64,000 nucleotides of DNA from Streptomyces profundus (GTDB lineage Bacteria; Actinomycetota; Actinomycetes; Streptomycetales; Streptomycetaceae): positions 2,843,501-2,907,500 of the forward strand of contig NZ_CP082362.1 in assembly GCF_020740535.1 (NCBI RefSeq). Direction: 5' to 3'. Each line of letters opens with the position of its first letter. Position 1 is the first letter of the stretch. The position numbers and the translations under genes are program-made. Below, piece by piece: positions 62,955-64,000 of the stretch. Below the pieces are notes generated by a model that was not told the DNA's origin, ran no database searches, and saw only the letters and a program-made list of their open reading frames with translations.

Positions 62955-64000
<1,046 letters not shown>

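Overview
The window is a high-GC actinobacterial chromosome segment, very probably from a Streptomyces or close relative. The evidence is the GC-rich third codon positions, the frequent GTG/TTG starts, a bldN/rsbN pair, a Rex-hemACDB operon, a class I lysyl-tRNA synthetase, a futalosine-type menaquinone UbiD/UbiA pair and a single noticed in-frame TTA codon. Most genes are core and well recognised. No phage, IS element, CRISPR array or biosynthetic cluster was seen.

Layout. 1-5.9 kb: 3' end of an arginase-fold protein with degraded metal ligands, an alpha/beta hydrolase, a NarL-type two-component system divergent from a secreted serine hydrolase, and an XRE regulator coupled to an HBHA-like protein. 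6-21 kb: phosphate locus (DUF47 + Pit transporter; pstSCAB on the other strand with PHO boxes), split by two tandem, nearly identical 1.1 kb-codon secreted subtilases. Next come a CsoR regulator with its own operator and an LppX/LprAFG lipoprotein. 20.7-30.2 kb: small CGW protein with a partial 76-bp duplication, PAP2 phosphatase, DIP1984-family protein, SLT-NlpC/P60 hydrolase, pilin-like membrane protein, PQQ-sugar-dehydrogenase-like lipoprotein, menaquinone UbiA/UbiD, PLDc_N protein, and an ArsR-M23 peptidase operon with a perfect 20-bp palindrome at its start.

30.3-42.2 kb: secreted M23 peptidase, cytochrome c maturation operon (tlpA/resA-like, ccdA, resB, ccsB), histidine phosphatase, hemL, a conserved hypothetical, two DUF3558 lipoproteins separated by a 29-bp perfect hairpin, and a DUF2637 membrane protein. 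42.5-60.9 kb: lysS (class I), an S8 protease with I9 propeptide, a serine hydrolase/SDR pair, the rex-hemA-hemC-hemD-hemB operon with a Rex operator, a glutaredoxin-like protein, a HAD phosphatase, bldN, rsbN, an acyltransferase, an epimerase, the 32-aa bS22 ribosomal protein and a BdtA-like excisionase-fold protein. 61.5-64 kb: acuC-type deacetylase, then the 3' end of an rRNA operon (5S and the 3' part of 23S, minus strand) with a strong terminator.

How the parts fit. Heme synthesis (hemL, hemACDB), its redox repressor Rex, cytochrome c assembly and menaquinone genes all serve the respiratory chain and lie within about 30 kb. The phosphate genes form a second module. bldN-rsbN-bdtA is the developmental module. 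The most unusual accessory feature is the tandem subtilase pair wedged into the phosphate locus: only copy 1 carries a TTA (bldA-type) codon and an intact upstream palindrome, while the catalytic domains are almost identical and the middle of the C-terminal half has diverged.
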